64,000 bases of DNA from Pampus argenteus (lineage: Eukaryota; Chordata; Actinopteri; Scombriformes; Stromateidae). The stretch spans positions 7,265,001-7,329,000 of the forward strand of contig CM072868.1 in NCBI GenBank assembly GCA_036937835.1, written 5' to 3'. Below the pieces are notes generated by a model. That model was not told where the DNA came from and ran no database searches. It saw only the letters and a list, made by a program, of their open reading frames with translations. Below, in pieces: positions 46,285-59,816 of the stretch. The position numbers were made by a program, and so were the translations under genes. How positions within the stretch are numbered: position 1 is the first letter of the stretch; each line of letters begins with the position of its first letter.

Positions 46285-46425
46285 TCTCCAGTTCCTCCTG
46301 AGGGGGACATGATTGTCTGAACCAAATGTCTTACAAATGTCACCCTCATTGTGGCGGAGGAGGAAAAGACAGAAGATGACCATAGTCGGTGTGATTCCTC
46401 ATCTGACTCATCTTATCCTCTCTGG
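46285..46425 (+). repeat. Teleost LINE/SINE-type 3' tail, copy 2
   Basis: AATGTCACCCTCATTGTGGC, then GGAGGAGGAAAAGACAGAAG and GTGTGATTCCTCATCTG, follow the order of the common teleost tail (AATGTCAACCTCATGGTGGC...GAGGAAAAGTCAGG...GATTCATCCTCTGG). It is shared with the copies at 4665 and 57225. Confidence 0.55.
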
Positions 46426-47569
46426 TAATCCATTTTAAAGTTGTAGATTGAGCAACCGAATGACATTACGATCTACTGGCTCCAAATCTGTTGTAGCCTA
46501 TAGTTTAATGAACGGCTCACTGACGCAGTCTCAAATTGAACGTTATAAGCGCCATTAATGTGATATAGTAGCCGCAGTTGTTGTGGTACTAATTATATAT
46601 GATGTCCTACATTATATTCTGTGGTGTTTCTATTTCAACTTAAAAATGGTTACATTTGTAGGCTATTTAATCTTTACTGGCTCCCAAAGGTGAGCGTCCA
46701 CAAAGTGATCTATTTGCTGTCAAAATATTCACTTCAACCTTATTATATCAAAGATCTGCTGATACCCTGCTTACCAAAAACTCTCTGTCACTTAGTAACC
46801 GGGATTCAAGATCACACTAAGGATTTAATGTTATCAATAATTTAGCTTTAGTTTTTTTTTACATACCATCCCTTCACCTATACATCTCTCAGAGGTCTCT
46901 CCAGAAAGTCAGTAGAAGAGAAGCCTAAAGATGATATGAGTTATGCGAACTAATGAGTTAAACATTAATACGTCCTATAGAATCAAAGGTAGCCATCAGT
47001 GTTCTCATGGGGGGCATCATGAATTAAGTATGAAAAAGTGATACGTCACTGGGAGTGAAGATCTCAGTGCACCTCATGTTCTCATGCCCCCGCCCGCCCC
47101 TTATTCCCAGCCTAAGGCTATATTTCGTTTCAGACTCTCTTTCTTACGTTGTACAGTATCACAAATGAGTATCATCTCCAGCCCCCCCTCAGCCCTGCTG
47201 CTTTAACTTCTTTCCTGGAAAAAAAAAATAAAAAATTCAGCTTCCCAATGCAGCAACTGCATCTGCCAGAGAGAAAAAAAGGCAGAGAGACGACAGATAA
47301 CTACATATAAAGAAGGAGGAAAGGATCAGGGATGCAGCTTTGATGTCCAGAGAACGTCTCTGTACACACTGTCAAAATCCCTTGTGTCATTTTTATTTTG
47401 CAAGTGCAAGTGATCCTCCCTACTGTACCGCCGTTTCATTTATCTTGCTATCCCTCTCACTCCATCTCCATCTATTTTTCTCTGTGTGCCGGCTACATGA
47501 GAATCATTTCACAGATAGAAAGAGAGGGAGAAAGACCCCACTGGGCTCAGCAGCATTCATCTGCAGAGT

Positions 47570-47770
47570 GCTGCTCATGCCTCACCTCTCTTCCTCTCCC
47601 TCCTCTCCTTCTCTAACACACACACTAATAATCAGTATTCTGCCATTACCACTTTTCCTCTTCCTGACCCCCCATCTCATCCCATCCCCCTCTCTCTCTC
47701 CTTCCTCTCTTTTTTTCTTTCTTTCTTCCTCTTTCCTTCCCACTCAGTCACACTCTCTCTCCATCTTTCC
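47570..47770. repeat. Pyrimidine-rich tract
   Basis: The + strand is mostly C and T, with CTTCCTCTCCCTCC and TTTCTTTCTTCC blocks. The 197-residue Ser/Leu/Pro-rich open frame spanning 47340-47933 is produced by this bias and by lack of stops, not by a gene. Confidence 0.7.
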
Positions 47771-50700
47771 TCTCCTGTCCCTCATCGTACCACAGCTGCA
47801 TAGTTTTACGTGCACTGAGGTGCAACATCGACGGCGATTCAGCCTGGTGTCCAATCTGCAGCGTGTTAGAAGTGAGGGCCTGGGGCAACAGGCAACATGT
47901 CAACAGTGGTGCTACAGTACTTTGTCCATATAGGGAATTACCCTTTTTCTCATTGCACCAATAAAACAAACAATAAGGGGTTTCTCCCCAATAACTCCTG
48001 CTTTATGTGCTCATTCCTCTGAATTATGGTATATGTAATCTGATGCATATGTACTGTATTTGGTGCTCATTCATATTTATCCTGGGCTCATTTGGTCACA
48101 GCATCCCTTTCACTTATATTGACATAAAACCCTGATCTTCATTCTAACATCACCACAGCTCATGAATCTTTCATCACAAACTAGTCCCCCCACACACACA
48201 CCCCCACCTCCCCTCTCTCTCTTCTGCTCTCCTCACCCCCTCCCCAATAGAAATTCAGCGTTAGTTGGTGAAAATTAATTAAACAGGATCACCCAAAGGC
48301 AGTTTGATTCCACCAAACATGACTGTTCTTTCACCAGTACAGGTGTGAATACTGAAAGAAAAAAATATCTTTGTAGCTTGTTTGAAACCAGCTGGTGCAT
48401 CATAATGCCTGATGTTCACATATTTTCTCCTCAGTCAGACGCAGCCTATTTAAGGCTGTACTGCCTTGTGCGCATAGATACAGTATGTTCATCACTAGTT
48501 GTTTTAAGGCAAAAGGGCAGTTTGATAGTTAGGAATACATGCATGAAGCCCTCCACTGACTCAGTGACGATATATCAGAACAATTTGGACAAAGTCGTCA
48601 CTCTGACTCAGCTGATCACGATTCTTCGAAGTGTTACTAACATGGTTACACACTTAAGCAACTACTTCAGCATGGTTTGCTTTCCTTACTTTAATACCTG
48701 CCAATCGTTAGAAAAATCCCCCTCTTCGTGAATGTAAATATGTCAGGTAATCTGCAGTATGTTGCGTATGCGAGTTTTATACCATACTGCAGGTTATATG
48801 GATGAGACAAGAAGAACAGAGGCGTCAGGGAAGTGTAGCAGTCTTTGATGTGAAGCTATTCTCTAAGGGACAGAGAAGAGAAAAGGGGGGCAGGGGGTGG
48901 AAAGAGAGGGTGAGAATGAGAGGATGAGTTGTGAATGAAATTACAGGTCTCAATGAAATGCAGCCATTAGCATTCCCATTTTCTTCTCTTGAAAAATCAA
49001 AAAACGTTATATTTCTTATCTGGTCGCTTATTTTTTTCCTATACTGTATGGCTCCCTTTGAGATGTTGCCTTAAATCTGCATATGGAGAGAGAGCCCCTG
49101 CTGGTTATAAACACATACTGCAAGCCAGGGCTAATGAATGATATTAAACTGTATTCGTCATTCTGTCTCTTAGAAATACATTAAAAAATGTATCGGATGG
49201 AGCTTACAGTAGCAGCAGATTTTACAGTGTGCTCATTTACAGCGACGAAACTTAACACATCTGTTCTCTTAACTATTGTTCGGTTCAATCACATGGAGCG
49301 CCGTGACAGCTCAGCTATTCCTCTCTGGCCTCCACACCCCAACCTTCCTCTCCCTATCCATCCTGTCCACACGCACTGCACATGACTCATCCAGATGACT
49401 CACCCCCCGCTCCACCTCCCTCCCCCACACGCACACGCTCACACATCTTCGTATTATCTCCCCTGGCTAACCTTGACAGAGAAAAAGGTGCTGGTATTGT
49501 AAGACGTAGCTGGGGATCTGTTTTATGCCACCTCCGTGTTTTACATAAGTGGACCCTGTGGACCAGGTCCAAAAATATTAGCAATTTTCTAATTGTATCT
49601 GCTAACATTACCCTTTTTAAATATAGCTTATGTAGTCAAACATACAGTGTGACCAAGGGCTAACATGACACAATGTGAATCCTTTTATTAAACTAATATG
49701 TGTCTATATGTATATATGTGTGTGTGTGTATAAATATATATATAACAGAACACATGCATAACATATTTTTGTCCTCAAAAACCTTTTTGTAAGGTGATCC
49801 AGGGCAGACCTTTAATAGCAGCACACCACAATGTGCTTTATTTTTTTTTCAGGCCAGCAATCATTTGAAGGCAGCAGAATTAGGTGCGTTTGAGTGCTAT
49901 TACCAGGTGTCAATTGTTCCAAATGGTTCCTGTGTCGTTCACTTGAGTGTAGTCTGTTTGGGCAACTGTATTCAATATTCACTGCACACCACAAATGAAA
50001 TTCAGATACTTTTTGAACTGTGCGTATTCAACAACTACATGATTGCTTGTTGTATAAATTGCTGAAGAACATTGGATAGATGATCCTTTTTATTCAAACA
50101 TAGAATATTGTTTATTACAACTAGATACAATAAGACCAAAACTGTGTCATGATTAAAATAACACTTTGGATATTCATACTTGTTTTCTCTTTATGCTCAT
50201 TTTGAGTTTATGTTTTTAGAATAAAATTGCCCTTTCCACAAATAAATACGACTGTCTATGAAGAAGCATTGATATGGCTCCATCACCAATAGATGTCAGT
50301 GTTGGTCTAACAAAATTTTACTGAGACCTATTGTGCATTAAGTCTCAATACATCCCTCTCAACCAAATACCCAAATAAGCTAACAGGGGGAACACATAAA
50401 CCTATTTAAATTAGTTAGAGCTTCTTCTTCTCTCTCTCTCTTCTCCTGGGATTCTCTGCCACACGTCATGCTTCTTCTCCCTGGCTTTGAGAGCTCCAGT
50501 CTTTCCTCTCGTCTCTGAGATAAAGATTTAATAAATGGAGGCTATTGGCTTCTGCTTGCTCACATCTATTATTCAGTATTACTGCATGTTCGACTATGAA
50601 CAACTGCAGTGTGATTTATGGATGTATCTTTCAAAACCTCTGTGCTCTCAGCACCTGCCGTGGAAAAAGCATGTCACTTTGATGTTGATCTATATTTAAT

Positions 50701-52398
50701 ATTATACATCACAGGTGTACGCTGCTATACTATTTCATAGTGTCAGCAGTGGAACCAGCTATTATTTAGAGGTAATGTGCACTATCATACACTAATGTGA
50801 CTCATTTAAATGTGCTAACTTGTTTAAAATTGAGCTTGTTTTATTGTACATTCCTGTAGTGACTGTCTTGGTTAAGATTGCGGCTCCTAACTGCCATGGG
50901 AAGAGCAGATATGACTGTGATATGAATATGATTTAGTGTTACAATCTTAACCACTGCTGGTTGGCTGCAGCACAGGTCACCACACACTCTGGGTGTGTAA
51001 TCTATCTCTGGTCAACCTCATACAGGATATGCCAACACACACTTGAAACCCACTGAATGCCTTCCTTTTCAAATTCTGCTATATAATCTGCAATCTGAGA
51101 CACGGTGGGGAAGAGTTGTGGTGATTTGAGTTTATTATTTGCACAGCACTGTCAAGTATTTATCTTCTATCTATCTATCTTTTAGTGCCATGCTGGAGCA
51201 GAACATGAAAATCTTTTTCATTGCAGTTATGGCACTTGACTGTGTGACGTTTGGGAAAGGCCACTGGAATTCTACATGTCCGCTCTTCATAGATTTGTGG
51301 ACTAGTTTATGTGAGTAGGGAACATTATTTGGCCAGACTCAAGGTACAGAGGTTTCATACATGATAAAGTGGGCCAACATTTTCTTAATACCAGGTCTTC
51401 TTCTCAACCAGACAGTACAGACAGGGGCGCAAACTTTAGATAGTGAAAAAAAAAGAAAATCTTAAAGGAATGACAGAACTCAATAAGTATCATGTTTTGT
51501 TTATTCATCTATCGAGTAATTTAATATTTCAAAAAGAGGCCAAATGGATTTTTAGATATTGTTAAAAAAAAAAAAAAAGTGTGAAAATGGATTTATGCCT
51601 GTTTGTTGTCTGGTTTGATGTACATCTCAGGACAAAGTCACATTTGGGAATAAAAATGGAGTCAGTGATCATGCAAGAGTTGTGCTCAGCGTCAGGGTCA
51701 AGTTTGCAACTGTCAATAGAGATGAATCACACAGACAAGTGACACTTCACTCAACTCATCTACTTTTTGCCAACTGATTGTTAGCATAGCAAAAGAAATC
51801 GCATATTTTAGTCAAACAGATATATCCGATTCAAGTGTTTATGCTTTTCTCTGTAATGCATAACACGATCTACTGTAGAGTGTATGCACTACTGTCCAAA
51901 TATTCTTTCCACCTGTGTACACTAAAAAAACAATAGGATATGTCCTAATTCTCTTTATTGAAATGATAACCACCGAAAGCAATCATTTTGTGGATGTTAC
52001 CAGTGAGTCAGTCAGCAGCCTGGAAAGCAGCCAAAGTTACATGCAGAAAAACTAAAAGTGTACCGACTATACAAAAAAAATAATCTCAATTAGACGAGGA
52101 GGCCATATAGCAGATTCACAAAACTGAATGAGCATACAAATGTTCTAAAAATGGAGAAAATCTTAACTGTTACCGGATTAAATATCAATTTTGATGCAAT
52201 TACTGTATATTTGAACGATTTAGTTTATGAAGCTATTCAGTGTCAAGCCAGTGCTTCAAAGGAGCTGATGATTCATCATTTATCATTAATTCAACGGTGG
52301 TCAAACAGTAGTTCAAGTCGTCAAATTACACGTGTGTCTTATGGAAACTCTGGTAAGCATGTAAATGTAAGTACATATATATTTGTGTATATGTATTA

Positions 52399-52523
<125 letters not shown>

Positions 52524-53274
52524 GATGCACAGTGCACGCTCCCTGTGGTCTGGCTGTTTCTGCTGCATGGCCAGAGTCACGTCCTTCACTGCAATGCTTG
52601 TGGGAATGTGGTGAGCTTGGTTGAGACCAGCTCATAAAACACTGCACCCTGGCACTGTCCTGCTTCCCCTGCAGACAGGGAAGCAGCGACTGGTGGGGAA
52701 GCCACACAGGCGGCCAGCGTCAGGAGCTTCTCTCTACTGCTGCTTTTTTTTTTCAGTCCCACACATACTGCAAATCAGCTGACCGAAGATCAGGACCTTT
52801 AGCTTTTGGCCATCGTGGTGTTCTGCCTCTGCACCCAGTTTCACTTCACCCGATTCACTAAGTAAGAAGTTATTATGAGAGCAGTTTTTAACTCATGTCA
52901 CTTGATCTGTAATTCGGAATGTTTTAAGTTAATTTTATACCAGTGTGGTCTCATTTCTAATTTCTGTATGGTTTTGTTTCTGTGTCCATTTGTTGTGGTG
53001 GTTGAAAGGAATACAGACATTTGTTAAACTGAAAAGTGAGCATGAAGGATTAGGGGTTGCTGCTTTGCTTTGTTGCAGTTTTTGACAGAATGTAAGCAAC
53101 AACTACCATCACAAAGAATGTGCAAGTAACAAATTTATGAATAAAACTACTCAAAAATAAATAAATTACACATCTAACTGGTGCACTGCCTGTTTAAAAC
53201 ATGCCTGTTTGGAATGGGTAGATTGCTTTGCCTCAGGTAATGCTGCATGCAGCTTTTTCAAGAATGGCTCATTC

Positions 53275-53400
53275 AATCAGCTTTGTACTCAACAATGTGC
53301 TTCTTTTGGGTCCTGAGTAATACGCCCGCCAAGTGTGAAGTCAATCGGATGAAAGGCTGTTGAGAAAATCAAAGGACATACAGACAGACAGACAGACAGA
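53275..53400 (+). repeat. Interspersed repeat tail ending in (CAGA)n
   Basis: GTCCTGAGTAATACGCCCGC, then AAGTGTGAAGTCAATCGGAT, GAAAGGCTGTTGAGAAAATC and a run of GACAGACA units. This has the form of a teleost non-LTR tail that ends in a short tandem repeat. It differs from the tail family at 4665, 46285 and 57225. Confidence 0.5.
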
Positions 53401-53579
53401 GGAGAGCTGTAGTCAAAGGGAACTGGAATTAACTGAAAGTAGGTTCAGGATCATATTTGACCTTTTGTTCCAGTAGAGGTAGCAGAAGTGACTTTGTGGT
53501 TTGCTGTTGTGTTGCGCTGCACAAGTGATGGTGGAAGTACCTTTGCCCTGTCAGTGCACTCTGTGGGTCGAGTTCCCAC

Positions 53580-53680
53580 ACTTTCACACACACTTTCACA
53601 CACACACACACACTTTCACACACACACTTTCTCACGCACACGCGCACACACACACACACACACACACATACACACACTGT
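53580..53680. repeat. Imperfect (CA)n / CACTTT-interrupted tandem region
   Basis: CACA runs are interrupted by repeated CACTTTC(A/T)CACA units, then by CGCACACGCGCACA. It is a compound microsatellite. Confidence 0.85.
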
Positions 53681-55305
53681 ATGGGCCAACCAATAATTAA
53701 AAGCAAAAGTAAATCAGTGGTTGTTGGATGTTATATGCATCATTACAGTCCATGGAACACTGCACCACAAGTGTAACTCATCGCTGACAGGCCCCATTTT
53801 TTAGAAGAAGAAGCTAAATCGAGACTTGACTGTACCATCCATATATTCACAGTTAGACATATTGACATGGACCTCAGTGTGAATGTGTGTGCACGTGCAT
53901 TTAATTTAATGTGTGTGTTTCTTTCTGTCTATGTATGTTATTTGCTTGTGTGCAAGTGCAACAATGACACCGCATGCTAAGGTTGTTTGCATGTCTCTGT
54001 GTGTGTTTTTGTAGCATTCGTGAATGTGTCAGGGCAGAATAAGCCACAACTGGCTCCATAGGGCTTCACCAATTCCCAGAGGTCCAAAAACCAGTCAGCC
54101 CCAGCGTTGTCCTGGCCTCAGTTGCAGTCTCCATTTCTGTGCTTCTGCCATGCCCTCAAACCCCTGGATGGCCTTCTTCCTGCCATAAATGTCACTGTTC
54201 TCTTTCACAAGATAAATGAACCTGCAGTCAAGAGCCAAATGAGATAATCTAAAATCAGCAGCAGTATCTTCTTGCACCTTCTATCTCTCTGTGATTTTTT
54301 TTTCTACACAGGATGTAGTTAGAACCAAACACAGTTGAATATATATATATTTTTTTAATTTGTGTGAATTATGCCTCTTTCTATGTGTTTGCATATTCAT
54401 TTTGTATATGAGGATAATCAGGCATTTTTTTATTACTTCTCAGAGTTCACTGCAGATATATATTTATATTTCAGAAAGTATACGTTTTTATTAACTATTT
54501 AAGATGACACGATTGACAGATCATGTGGCAAAAGTTGTGCTGATGGTTTGTCAAGTATTAGTGTAGTGTTTGGTGGGAATGTATCGTGCATTTTCTCAGT
54601 TCCCTATCTCGGTAACAAAAATGGAGATAATGTTCTTTATCAGGCAGGTTCTTTATCATGATACTGACACTGCCTACAGCAGAGTGTATTTTCCTATGTC
54701 AAGTACAACACATCATTACATCTTTACGTCTTTTTTTTTTTTTTTTTTTTAATTGAATTGATTCCGATATGAGAAACAATGGTTTGGAAATAAACAAGCT
54801 GGTGGCGCTTTGTGTCCATCTCTTGTTAGGCATGTACAAACCGTTTCTCTTATTTATCAATATTAACATTGGAAAATTAAGTCTGTAACAGTGTTAGTAG
54901 GTTTTTCCTTTCTGTGGATAAATCAGTCCTCCAAATAAAATTATGATTCAGATGCTGCTTTTCTTACCCCCTAAAAAATCAACAGGGGTAAATCAAAGCA
55001 AATCATACAAAGCTGATACTTTGCGTAACATTACATTTAAAAAAAGCAAAAAACAAACAAACAACTAACTGCATAAATAATAGTGACAGGAACATTGTGT
55101 GAATTTAGAGCCATAAAGCAAGCGCTTTATCTCTAAGTGTCTTAGAGCAAAGGGAAGCAGTGCTGCTGTTTGCCATCTCTATCTGGTTTTGTGTGTTTGG
55201 TTATCTTTGATAGCATTTGATGACCTGTTTTTTGCCTTACTGTGGTTTACTTTTATTCTGAACTGTGCTCATACTTCGTGGTAGTAGGCCTCATATACAC
55301 CCACA

Positions 55306-55309
<4 letters not shown>

Positions 55310-55340
<31 letters not shown>
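55310..55340. repeat. (CA)n microsatellite
   Basis: This is a CA run of about 15 units preceded by CCCACACACCC. Confidence 0.9.
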
Positions 55341-55342
<2 letters not shown>

Positions 55343-57224
55343 ATACCAATGACTGACATGACTTTCATTGCATTTGTATCCGTGTATCCATCCAATAAAA
55401 AGCACAGTTTGCTTGAAGAAGTCATTCAACGTCAATGAAACACATATGCTTCAGCCAAGATGCATACTTCCCATTCACTCACTCTTCTCACTGTTCCAAA
55501 AAAACAGTGATTGAATCTTGAATGGATGTGATTATGATCTGCTGTCAGAGTCTGGGGCCAGATCAGACAGATGAAGGTGTGTGTGTGCCAAGCCAGCTGT
55601 TGGCCATGAATGGGTCTTGGCTAACCAGACTGGCTAACCTTTCAAACAAAACTTATCTTCTCTGCATATCGGATGCTGGAAGCTTGTGGATCACAGCATT
55701 GGCTCATAACAGTTGAACAATCTTCCACCTGTACACATGTATCACACTCACACACACACACACTCTCACACACACACACAGCTGGATTCAACAGGGAAAA
55801 GTCCTGGAAAGGAAAGCAGAAAAAAAAATTATGAATGCAATGCAGGTATTCTTAGTCTGTGAATATGTGTTCACACGTTTGTACATTTTTATGTGTTAAA
55901 ACTCATAGAAATGAATTAACTGAATGTGAGTCAGGTTTAGCTGTGATGTTTAAACCAGTATGTTTTTTTTTTCCGTTGTTATCATCTGAAAATCAAGTTT
56001 TGACATGCTCTATTTTCATAACAGTTATGACCATGCGTGGGAGCGGAAACATAAGATGCACACTTCTAGACACGTACTACTTACTACCTAGTGGGAAATG
56101 TCAGAAAGAGTGAAAACCACATTAAAAGTAGAAGTTGTTATAGAAGATGTCTGAGGTTGATTTTCTTCACAAAAAAACTTGTTTTTCCAGTTTTGTTCGT
56201 GTCAGTTTAAGTAAACCAACTGTTCTTATTAGTTTTTTTATTTAAAAATATCTACAATGTTTATAATGACACAGAAGACAATTTCATAAAAATAAAATAA
56301 CAACTAAATTGTTATTATTTCAAGCTGTGACACAAGCACATGTTAATACTCTATACAAACATGTTTTTGGCACACTATGGGTGATCGGCGTTACTTCTTT
56401 CACAGGAAGTTGATGAACAACATCATGACTCACTACAAGAGAAAGAGAGATTGGTAGAGACAGCAAGTGCAAGCGATGGGTATCAGTGGGGAGGGAGAAG
56501 AGATAGCAGCACCTCAGCAGCTGTTCTTGGGGTTACTGTCTCTCGTCAACACTGGCAAACACAAACTGGAGTGTCCTTAAAAAGGCAAAGGCCGGCACGC
56601 TTCTTAAAATGTGCAGGTTGAACACTGGAGAACTCTTAAAATACTATTGCATGCAAAGGGCATTTAATGCACTGTAGTCGGGCTGCATCGCTGTCTGTAT
56701 TGTATATAATTGTGTGTTGGTGTATGTACTTTTGCATTTTACTTTGTATTATAGGTTCAAAATAACATTAGGCTTAAAGCAAGCGTGAAGGTGAGGTCAG
56801 GTTGAATATTGTCAATAAAAGGTCCTGATAAAAGTAGATGTATATGTCCACCTGCGTCACATGCATCCAAATATGTATGAAGGTGCAGCATAGAATAGTC
56901 CATAAAAAATGCACCATTTACTCAAATGACAAATGACAAATATTTATTAGAAAGTACAATAACCAGCTGTTTGATGGAATTACACACTCTTCTTTACGTA
57001 AATAACTGTGTATGTGCCACCTTGCCAGCAGCTCTGTGACAATATAGGTACCGCTGTGCTTTAACTGTTATCAGCAGCAGGAGCCGAGGTTTGTTTGTTG
57101 GTGATGTTTTACTAATTTAATTGAACCACGTTCACCATCTTAGTTTACTAAAGTGAACAAGTTACATTTTTGACTTGGCACAAGATAAAAAATTTAGCGA
57201 TAAATCATGGGGGACATAAATGTG

Positions 57225-57375
57225 TGTAAACATTTCACTCTAAACCACAAATGTAGAGCTCATTGTGGAGCTATAGGAAAAAGTCTGATCCCCAAAGTCA
57301 TGAATATTCACATTTGTATTCAGGTATTTCAGTCAGAACCAAAGTGATGGATTGACCAATGACAAACAGACACTG
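57225..57375 (+). repeat. Teleost LINE/SINE-type 3' tail, copy 3
   Basis: It keeps ACATTTCACTCTAAACCACA, AATGTAGAGCTCATTGTGGA, GGAAAAAGTCTGATCCCCAA, AGTCATGAATATTC and TATTTCAGTCAGAACCAAAG in the order of the common teleost tail. It is the clearest of the three copies in the window. Confidence 0.65.
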
Positions 57376-57634
57376 ACATCCTTGGAGCTGAGACATAAAA
57401 AATGGGCTAAAAAATGAAAAATACTTATTTGTGACCTGTTTATAAAGATTTAAGTCTTCAGTTTGAACAAAAAAGACAGACAGGGGTAGGAAAAGTCAAA
57501 AGAAGCTACTGTATTCTTTTATGGACTACACCATTGTTAGTTCTAAAAGAAAAATATAGATGAAGCCAGTCACGTTAACCAAAATGACATTTAGAAGTGA
57601 ATAACTCTCCACTGTCACTATATTTCAAACACAT

Positions 57635-57638
<4 letters not shown>

Positions 57639-57715
<77 letters not shown>
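57639..57715. repeat. (GT)38 microsatellite
   Basis: This is an uninterrupted GT run of about 38 units ending in GCGCAC. Confidence 0.95.
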
Positions 57716-57718
<3 letters not shown>

Positions 57719-59561
57719 ACCCACACGGCAGCATACGCATCTCGTACTTCTGAGGGGCAGCACTTAGCATAACAGTGGGATTACCAGCTGACTCTGCGGG
57801 ATAAACAACCTCACCACTTGTGCTAACACTAAAGTGGCAGACCTGCTGGAGGGCGTTTGTATACACACCTACAAGTGAGTGTGTATAATCTATAGAAACA
57901 CTCTTATGGTGTGTTGATACTGAAGGTGATTTATGTGCGGCTGAACAGAGACTACTGTATAAACTATTGTTTTAATCCTGTCTGCTCCCGGGTCAGGGCT
58001 TTGTTAATGTCTGTCTATATTACTATGCATATTAAAGATAGCCATTAGCTTTTGAATAATGGCCGGTTCTCTGTGCCCAAGGATAAATTTAAACAGGCTC
58101 CTGTCTCCTGACGCAGCTTTGGCTCAGTGGTGTCCCACATATAAAGGAGCAGTATTACCACTGAGAGCTGCCCTGCTGGTAGTTCTGTCTACTGAGCGAT
58201 TGTCTCGTTAACAGAAGGGCATTTTGACACATTGCATTAAGTACTGTACTAAAATAGTTTTGGAGTTAGATATGGTTGGACATACAGGCTAATTTATGTA
58301 TATTTCACAATTACAAATATACTCTATTTAAGTTAGGTTTAAGGTGCAAGTATTATTCATCAGAACTATTTTCTGACGTCAGAATTACAGTCACTAAACT
58401 AAACGATATGACAACCAAATCCACTTCTCACCGTCATATGCTGTGCGGAGGTAAGAAAGTGTGCAACAGTTTAACTTCTCTCTCTAGTTCGTTTTTCTTT
58501 TTAACTTCATTACACAACTATTTTTTGTAACTTTTCGCTTGTGCAATACTATGAATGCCAGAAGAAAAATGAAAACAAGTGCTGTTATCTCCACATTTAA
58601 TTGATTATCACGTCCCGTCTCCCACTATGATGGCTGGCCTTTTTTTTTCTATGCCACGTTTGGCTGTTCAAAACAGCTATAAACACCTTTAGCCTCTCGG
58701 TTGGACGGACAACACATCACACAAATTAGTTCTTTTCAAATATAACCCTGCCCTTAGTGTTGCTTTGAAACTTGTTTTCCCTCTGTGGGACATTTTTGAA
58801 ATTAAAGACAGCTAATCGTTAAATCAGAGATGGATCGGTCATTTGAGTGCGTATATGTTGAAATGGTCACAATCCGAATGCCACACTGAATGATTCATGG
58901 TGATTAAATGTGCATTTTGGAAGAAAGTTAGTCGTAGTAAATCTCATTAAAAGCTTTGACTTCAGTAGTTTTCAACGCTTGAATCTTCTCAAACCTCTAT
59001 TTGACTAAAATGTATGTATTAATACTGTTATGTGGATTTTTTTTTGTTCCTCTTTCTACCCTCCCTAAGGTGTGTGTGCATGAGAAAGATTAACAACTGG
59101 TATTATTTGATTTGATCACTTTCACCAGAATTGCTGTAGCAAGAAGAAGAATCTCCCCCTAAGCTCAAGACCAACTAAACTTTGTCCTTAAACAAAATGT
59201 TTGTCTCTCTGTGACACGAATAAGTGTAAAGAACTCACAACTAAATTTCACTACTCAGCCTAACAAATACTCAAATATTTACTTACATACAGTTCAATAA
59301 TTTCATAAAATAGTAGTGTAATAATATGTATGTATGTATGTATGTAATATAATCATAACTGCACATGTGATCTGTGTGTGTGTGGGGAGCTGTCTTGTCT
59401 AGCAAGCATTTTTTTTTTCTGAGAGAGTTCGATATCTGAGATACAAAGTGCTTCCTGTGTTCGCCACTTCTGCTTACAGCTTCTTCACTCATGAGAACAG
59501 ACTCTCGAGTGTCACGTTCAACATCGGGCTTCGCAGAGTTTACACATGTAGTTGAAAAATG

Positions 59562-59579
59562 CCGTCACCAGAGGGCAGA
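59562..59579 (+). promoter_or_regulatory. CTCF-like motif
   Basis: CCGTCACCAGAGGGCAGA is close to the CTCF core CCACCAGRGGGCRS. A single motif match is weak evidence for occupancy. Confidence 0.35.
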
Positions 59580-59783
59580 CTCTTCCTTTAACACGACAGA
59601 AAGTCTGTCTCTGGTGATCTTTGCTATTAACAGGACACTTTGCACCATTAATTGTGACACTGATTGACGCACTGACATTAGGTGTCACCTTCACTTAAAC
59701 CCACTTTCTTTCTTTCTGCCTTTTAGCATTTGTGTCAACCTGTCTGTCTGCCCGTTAGACTGTTGCTTTTCCACTCGTCTTCT

Positions 59784-59790
<7 letters not shown>

Positions 59791-59816
<26 letters not shown>
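59791..59816. repeat. (CT)n microsatellite
   Basis: This is an uninterrupted CT run of 13 units. Confidence 0.9.

Noticed and set aside
47340..47933. 197-residue open frame on the + strand
   Set aside because: It runs across a pyrimidine-rich tract, is dominated by Ser, Leu, Pro and His, and shows no domain or splice context. Low stop density from composition explains it.
55522..55716. 64-residue frame with protein-like ending
   Set aside because: No family match, no supporting splice sites checked on either side and no relation to neighbours. Likely chance.
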